NCBI GenBank assembly: GCA_900542805.1
Contig: UQOW01000017.1
Span: 1-44,996 of the forward strand
Length of the DNA stretch: 44,996 nt
Reading direction: 5' to 3'
From: an uncultured Sutterella sp.
GTDB lineage: Bacteria; Pseudomonadota; Gammaproteobacteria; Burkholderiales; Burkholderiaceae_F
Position numbers and translations under genes: made by a program. The notes under the pieces were generated by a model that did not search any database, had not been told where the DNA came from, and saw only the letters and a list, made by a program, of their open reading frames with translations. Below are positions 41,462 through 44,996 of this stretch, piece by piece. Within the stretch, counting starts at the first letter, position 1; the number at the start of each line of letters is the position of its first letter.

Positions 41462-42895
41462 CTATCGCAATTCCGGAGGCAACTCTGCCTCTTCAGCCAA
41501 ATTGTCAAAGCGCGTGAATTGACCGTCAAATCGAAGCGGCACGACGCCGATCGGACCGTTACGCTGTTTACCGATAATAATTTCCGCCAGATTCGGATCG
41601 GATGTCTGCTTGTTGTAAACAATGTCACGGTAAATAAACATGATAACGTCCGCATCCTGTTCGATAGCACCCGATTCACGTAAGTCGCTCATCATAGGAC
41701 GCTTGTCGGTTCGCTGTTCGACAGAACGATTTAACTGCGAAAGAGCAATCACGGGCACATCCATTTCTTTGGCAAGATTTTTCAGCCCGCGGGAAATCTC
41801 GCCGATTTCCGTGGCACGATTTTCGGTCGAAGAATTGCCTTTCGAGGTTCCTGTCATTAGCTGCAGGTAGTCGACGACAATAAGGGAAAGTGGCCCGCTC
41901 TTACGCGCGAGGCGTCGCGCCCGAGCGCGTAACTCGTTGACCGAAAGACCCGGTGTGTCGTCAATGTAAACAGGGGCTTTGGATAAGACGCCGACTGCTT
42001 CCGTAAAGTGCGCCCAATCGGATTCATCAAGTCGGGCACGGCGAATTTTTTGTGCGTCGATGCGACCGACGGAACTAATGAAACGTTTCGTCAGTTGTTC
42101 GGCACTCATTTCCATCGAGAAGATGGCAACGGGAAGTTGCAAAACCATGCCGGCGTATTCGGCAATATTGAGCGCAAAGGCCGTCTTGCCCATCGAGGGG
42201 CGCCCTGCCACAACCACTAAATCGCCCTTGTGCAGACCCGTGAGCATCTTATCGAGCTTGACGTAACTGGTCGGAAGACCCGTGACATCATCGGTGCTGT
42301 GTTGCTCATAAAGCGCTTGAATTTCCTTTGTGACTTCGGTCGCAACTTCCGGCAACCGAACAAAACCTTTCTTGCCGCGATTGCTGCGCTCATCGATGGC
42401 ATAAATCTTGGACTGCACTTTATCAAGAAGTTGCGACACATCCGCTGCCTCCGGCGACAGGGCCATCGTCACGATTTCATCCCCGGCTGTAATCAGTTGA
42501 CGCAAAATCGAGCGCTCGCGAACAATTTCCGCATAGCGACGGATATTTGCCGCCGACGGTGTCGAATGAACAAGAACGTCCAAATACTGCATGCCGCCGA
42601 CATCTTGCACTTTGCCGGTCGCCTGCAATTCGCTAAAGACCGTTACGGCATCGATGGGTTTCCCCGAGAGCGCCAGACGTGCGATGGTCTCGTAAATAAT
42701 CTGATGCTCGCGGCGGTAAAAGTCATCGGCGCTTAAAACATCGGAGACCAACTCAAAGGCATTGGAGTCGAGCATGAGCCCGCCCAAAATACTTTGTTCG
42801 CTTTCCAACGAGTGCGGCGGACGACGGACGGAGGCAACAACGCTATCGGTTGCCATAGCATCTTCGGGAGGAAATCCCGGAATCGAATCGGACAT
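41462..42895 (-). CDS. dnaB: replicative DNA helicase DnaB
   Basis: A 477-residue hexameric 5'-3' helicase that unwinds DNA at the replication fork. The N-terminal domain (residues 25-130, SLESEQSILGGLMLDSNAFE) binds primase, and the RecA-like C-terminal domain holds Walker A AGRPSMGKTAFALN near residue 230, Walker B LIVVDYLQLM, and the arginine finger region after ALSQLNRSVEQR. No intein is present. It has its own promoter candidate and follows the rpsF-rplI operon, an arrangement shared with E. coli-type relatives and most Burkholderiales. Confidence 0.98.
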   Translation of the reverse strand: MSDSIPGFPPEDAMATDSVVASVRRPPHSLESEQSILGGLMLDSNAFELVSDVLSADDFYRREHQIIYETIARLALSGKPIDAVTVFSELQATGKVQDVGGMQYLDVLVHSTPSAANIRRYAEIVRERSILRQLITAGDEIVTMALSPEAADVSQLLDKVQSKIYAIDERSNRGKKGFVRLPEVATEVTKEIQALYEQHSTDDVTGLPTSYVKLDKMLTGLHKGDLVVVAGRPSMGKTAFALNIAEYAGMVLQLPVAIFSMEMSAEQLTKRFISSVGRIDAQKIRRARLDESDWAHFTEAVGVLSKAPVYIDDTPGLSVNELRARARRLARKSGPLSLIVVDYLQLMTGTSKGNSSTENRATEIGEISRGLKNLAKEMDVPVIALSQLNRSVEQRTDKRPMMSDLRESGAIEQDADVIMFIYRDIVYNKQTSDPNLAEIIIGKQRNGPIGVVPLRFDGQFTRFDNLAEEAELPPELR

Positions 42896-42940
42896 AACAA
42901 TGAATAATCAGTGCGAATTGATCTTAACTGCGAGGGAAAG

Positions 42941-42946
42941 ACTATA
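42941..42946 (-). promoter_or_regulatory. dnaB: dnaB -10 element
   Basis: On the minus strand TATAGT lies 45 bases before the dnaB ATG. TTGCAG with a 19-base spacer is a possible -35. Confidence 0.45.
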
Positions 42947-43018
42947 GCGTATTTCCGTGACAAACCTGCAAACGAAAGCGAGTCGACGGCGCGGTGTGTC
43001 ACGTCACCTCCCAAGACG

Positions 43019-43051
43019 AAAAAACCGGCATCGGAGGTTTCCGAAACCGGT
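43019..43051 (-). terminator. terminator of the rpsF-priB-rpsR-rplI operon
   Basis: On the minus strand ACCGG/CCGGT encloses TCGG/CCGA and is followed by six T. It lies about 30 bases after the rplI stop. Confidence 0.85.
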
Positions 43052-43082
43052 CTTAGATTCGTTAAGTCGTACTCCGTGCGAA

Positions 43083-43532
43083 CTACGCCTCAGGGACAAC
43101 CTTAACCGTAATATCGGCAGTGATGTCGGACATCAAACCCACGGTAATCGTATACTCACCGATGGCCTTGATGGCACCGAGCGGTGTACGAACCTGGCTC
43201 TTCTTGATCTCAAAGCCGAGCTTATCGACAGCTTCCGCAATATCCGCGTTGGTCACGGAACCGAACAGACGTCCGTCGACACCGACCTTGCTGGCAATCT
43301 CAACGGTCTGACCGTTCAGTTTGTCGGCAATACTCTGAGCCGCCGCAATACGTGCGGCCTGAGCCTTCTCAAGTTCCGCACGACGTGTTTCAAATTCGGC
43401 GATCGCCGCCTTCGTCGCACGCTTGGCATGACCCTGAGGAATCAGGAAGTTACGGGCATAGCCGTCCTTGACTTTGACGACGGCGCCGAGTTCACCGAGG
43501 TGATGAATCTTTTCGAGAAGAATGACTTGCAT
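43083..43532 (-). CDS. rplI: 50S ribosomal protein bL9
   Basis: A 149-residue protein of the large subunit near the L1 stalk. The N-terminal rRNA-binding domain MQVILLEKIHHLGELGAVVK, with VKDGYARNFLIPQGHA, is exactly family-like. A long central helix and a C-terminal domain follow. It is the last gene of rpsF-priB-rpsR-rplI, 2 bases after rpsR, with the operon terminator behind it. Confidence 0.98.
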   Translation of the reverse strand: MQVILLEKIHHLGELGAVVKVKDGYARNFLIPQGHAKRATKAAIAEFETRRAELEKAQAARIAAAQSIADKLNGQTVEIASKVGVDGRLFGSVTNADIAEAVDKLGFEIKKSQVRTPLGAIKAIGEYTITVGLMSDITADITVKVVPEA

Positions 43533-43534
43533 GA

Positions 43535-43816
43535 TTATCGAGTCCCCTGGTTATCCGTGTAAGGCAACAGAGCGAGGAAGCGAGCACGCTTAATCGCCGT
43601 GTCGAGCTGGCGCTGATAGTGCGACTTCGTCCCGGTCAAACGGGCCGGCATAATCTTACCGTTTTCTTGAATGAAATCCCGCAGCGTATCGATGTCTTTG
43701 TAGTCAATCTGTTCGACATGTTCGACCGTGAAACGGCAGAACTTCTTGCGCTTGAAAAGCGCATTCTGTTGGTTGGCACGACGGGGCTTGCCCTTTCCTT
43801 TTGCACCAAAAGCCAT
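43535..43816 (-). CDS. rpsR: 30S ribosomal protein bS18
   Basis: A 93-residue protein that pairs with bS6 on the 30S platform. The core KKFCRFTVEHVEQIDYKDID, with LTGTKSHYQRQLDTAIKRAR, is unmistakable. ATG 43816 is chosen because AGGAG lies eight bases upstream; the frame could run to 43855 but that would start inside priB. The bS6:bS18 complex is known to bind rpsF leaders in many bacteria, and a candidate hairpin lies upstream of rpsF here. Confidence 0.97.
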   Translation of the reverse strand: MAFGAKGKGKPRRANQQNALFKRKKFCRFTVEHVEQIDYKDIDTLRDFIQENGKIMPARLTGTKSHYQRQLDTAIKRARFLALLPYTDNQGTR

Positions 43817-43820
43817 TTTG

Positions 43821-44132
43821 TCAACTCCTAATAGTAAATTCCGTGATATGGACAATTAACTTCTGCGTCTTTATGGACTTCGGAGCGAGAAAACCGACGA
43901 TTTCCAGTTGTTGCGGGGGACTAATTTGATTTAATCGGACTGCCGCGTCGGCAAATGCCACGGCAGGAAAATCAAACTCCAATCGACGCATGGCACCGGC
44001 CTCATAGACCTGCCCTTCATGCCGAAATTTTCCCTCGAAAACCGCGATGCCTGCCGGAGTGAACCGTAACACGTCCTTCTCAAGCAAAGCCGCGTTTAAC
44101 CGAATCGAATTGATTTGCTCTCCCGTACTCAG
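43821..44132 (-). CDS. priB: PriB primosomal protein, probable CTG start
   Basis: A small OB-fold single-strand binding protein for replication restart with PriA. The conserved block LNAALLEKDVLRFTPAGIAV places the N-terminal strand, as in neisserial PriB (SLAALIEK...TPAGIPV). No ATG, GTG or TTG precedes that block in frame before the stop at 44145-44147. A TTG at 44087 would cut off the first strand. CTG at 44132 has AAAGGA seven bases upstream and gives 103 residues (LSTGEQINSIRL...), the normal length. So a rare CTG start seems most likely, although ATC or ATT codons nearby are alternatives. It lies between rpsF and rpsR, as usual. Confidence 0.88.
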   Translation of the reverse strand: MSTGEQINSIRLNAALLEKDVLRFTPAGIAVFEGKFRHEGQVYEAGAMRRLEFDFPAVAFADAAVRLNQISPPQQLEIVGFLAPKSIKTQKLIVHITEFTIRS

Positions 44133-44151
44133 AAGATTGTCCTTTTATTCT

Positions 44152-44568
44152 TTACTGCTCGGCAACTTCCGTAGCCGGAGCTTCCTGCGCGGCAGGGGCA
44201 GAAGCAGCAGCTTCCGTCGCTGCCTGAGCCTTGCGGGCTTCTTCCTTCTCAACAGTCTTCATCATGACGGAAGGACCGGTTTCGGCCTTCTTCATCTTGA
44301 CTGTCAGATGGCGAAGAATCGCATCGTTGAAGCGGAATCCGTTTTCGATTTCAGCCAATGTCTCGCTCGTGCACTCAATGTTCATAAGAACATAGTGAGC
44401 CTTGACAAGCTTGTCAATCGGATAAGCAAGTTGACGACGTCCCCAATTCTCAATGCGGTGCACTTTGCCGCCCTGCTCGAGAACAAGGTTCTTGTAGCGT
44501 TCAATCATCGAAGGCACCTGCTCGGACTGATCCGGGTGCACGATGACACACAATTCATAATGACGCAT
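44152..44568 (-). CDS. rpsF: 30S ribosomal protein bS6
   Basis: A 138-residue platform protein. The ferredoxin-like core MRHYELCVIVHPDQSEQVPS, then VHRIENWGRRQLAYPIDKL and HYVLMNIECTSE, is typical. Residues 95-138 are a low-complexity Ala/Glu/Pro tail (ATEAAASAPAAQEAPATEV), longer than in most bacteria. GGAGGAGT stands directly before the ATG. It is first in the operon with priB, rpsR and rplI and has a promoter and structured leader. Confidence 0.97.
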   Translation of the reverse strand: MRHYELCVIVHPDQSEQVPSMIERYKNLVLEQGGKVHRIENWGRRQLAYPIDKLVKAHYVLMNIECTSETLAEIENGFRFNDAILRHLTVKMKKAETGPSVMMKTVEKEEARKAQAATEAAASAPAAQEAPATEVAEQ

Positions 44569-44583
44569 TACTCCTCCTTACGG

Positions 44584-44615
44584 AAAAAACCACCCGAGCG
44601 TCGACATCGGTGTGG
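44584..44615 (-). promoter_or_regulatory. rpsF: rpsF leader hairpin, attenuator or bS6:bS18 site candidate
   Basis: On the minus strand CCAC-A-CCGA pairs with TCGG-GTGG across a nine-base loop, leaving a bulged A beside CCG, and is followed by six T and then the ribosome site. It looks like a terminator between promoter and gene. The bulged A-CCG recalls the CCG of the bS6:bS18-binding leader motif. The role is inferred. Confidence 0.5.
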
Positions 44616-44635
44616 CAAGGATTTTAAAGAAGGCG

Positions 44636-44664
44636 ATTTTATCTGCGTTTTTACGAGAATTCAA
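44636..44664 (-). promoter_or_regulatory. rpsF: rpsF operon promoter
   Basis: On the minus strand TTGAAT, a 17-base spacer and TAAAAT stand 67 bases before rpsF. This is a strong sigma-70 match. Confidence 0.75.
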
Positions 44665-44751
44665 GCTTTTTTCAAGGAAAAACCCACGATTCGGTCTTCG
44701 TGAAGACGCCGAGACACTCGCCGTTTCGAAATAGATTCGATGCGTCGCCTC

Positions 44752-44781
44752 TTGCATTTTTTTGATTCTTTCCGATAAAAT
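44752..44781 (+). promoter_or_regulatory. tRNA-Thr promoter
   Basis: TTGCAT, an 18-base spacer and TAAAAT (44776-44781), 40 bases before the tRNA. A GC-rich CTCCCTC lies just after the -10, fitting a stringently controlled discriminator. Confidence 0.6.
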
Positions 44782-44821
44782 GCGCTCCCTCATCGGTCGT
44801 ACTACGACGGGTGAAGTGGTT

Positions 44822-44897
44822 GCCGGTGTAGCTCAGCTGGTAGAGCAGCGCATTCGTAATGCGAAGGTCGGTGGTTCGATTCCTCTCACCGGCACCA
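44822..44897 (+). tRNA. tRNA-Thr(CGT)
   Basis: A 76-base tRNA with GCCGGTG/CACCGGC acceptor stem, encoded CCA, D-arm GCTCAGCTGGTAGAGC and an anticodon loop TTCGTAA giving CGT, which reads ACG. The top of the anticodon stem has a G-A mismatch. It forms a single-gene unit followed by a terminator. Confidence 0.96.
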
Positions 44898-44920
44898 AAG
44901 TAATTAGCACAACGTAGCAA

Positions 44921-44944
44921 AGCCCTGATTTTTCAGGGCTTTTT
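44921..44944 (+). terminator. terminator after tRNA-Thr
   Basis: AGCCCTGA pairs perfectly with TCAGGGCT across a TTTT loop, followed by a run of T. It doubles as the recognition hairpin for the intron that follows. Confidence 0.9.
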
Positions 44945-44947
44945 GTT

Positions 44948-44996
44948 GTGTGCCAGGCATGGGCACAATCTAACGGGTGAAAGTCCCGAGCGCAGG
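44948..44996 (+). mobile_element. 5' end of a probable group IIC intron, cut by window end
   Basis: The sequence starts GTGTG, matching the group II 5' consensus GUGYG. GTGCC/GGCAC then forms a stem, and AACGGGTGAAAGTCCC resembles the domain I GGGTGAAAGTCCC hairpin common in bacterial group II introns. It starts seven bases after the base of an intrinsic terminator hairpin, after TTTTTGTT, which is the site choice of class C introns. The ribozyme core and the reverse transcriptase would lie beyond the window. Confidence 0.65.

Noticed and set aside
1..44996. CRISPR array, prophage, toxin-antitoxin pair or restriction system
   Set aside because: No regularly spaced repeats, phage structural genes, or paired small toxin and antitoxin genes were seen on either strand.

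Overview
The window looks like a chromosomal stretch of a betaproteobacterium (Burkholderiales), most likely of the Sutterellaceae type. This placement is inferred from gene content and order: rpsF-priB-rpsR-rplI followed by dnaB, tpiA-secG-tRNA-Leu, rpsO-pnp, divergent rluD/bamD, and a PdxST route to vitamin B6. No marker phylogeny could be run. Base composition is near half GC, and the tRNAs read C- or G-ending codons (Leu-GAG twice, Gln-CTG, Glu-CTC, Thr-CGT).

Layout. 1-3.3 kb: pdxST with a divergent MocR/PdxR-type regulator and a shared operator region. 3.3-6 kb: a DinG/YoaA-type Fe-S helicase and a secreted coiled-coil protein. 6.2-8.7 kb: a broken IS4-type transposase, then a two-gene operon for an exported M20 metallopeptidase and a tiny exported protein resembling only the M20 lid domain. 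8.9-13.6 kb: an MdtG-like MFS exporter, tRNA-Leu, and an unrecognised 994-residue membrane protein with its own promoter region and a strong terminator. 13.6-19.2 kb (minus strand): mtnN, a phosphoribosyltransferase, tRNA-Gln, a second identical tRNA-Leu, secG, tpiA, pnp, rpsO. 19.2-26 kb: EamA transporter, arfB, AsmA-like protein, rimO, pgeF, rluD, bamD. 26-32.9 kb: SLC13 transporter, a small periplasmic protein, lptE, holA, proA, an RlmL-type methyltransferase and a HAD phosphatase. 33-40.7 kb: DAACS transporter, tRNA-Glu, nikR, EamA transporter, a frameshifted NlpC/P60 lipoprotein, tsaE, an AmiC-type amidase, a PIN-PhoH ATPase. 40.9-44.7 kb (minus strand): DUF456 protein, dnaB, rplI, rpsR, priB, rpsF. 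44.7-45 kb: tRNA-Thr, its terminator, and the 5' end of a probable group IIC intron cut by the window edge.

Most of the window is housekeeping: translation and RNA decay (rpsO, pnp, rpsF, rpsR, rplI, rimO, rluD, arfB, RlmL), replication (dnaB, priB, holA), envelope biogenesis (bamD, lptE, amiC, secG) and uptake of anions and amino acids (SLC13, DAACS).

The most interesting points are: the M20 peptidase whose own lid lacks the usual His, paired with a lid-only protein that has it; the large orphan membrane protein; the group IIC intron boundary right after a tRNA terminator; the single-base frameshift in the NlpC/P60 gene; priB, which seems to start at CTG; and several candidate RNA leaders and operators. 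No CRISPR array, prophage or recognised defence cluster was seen.
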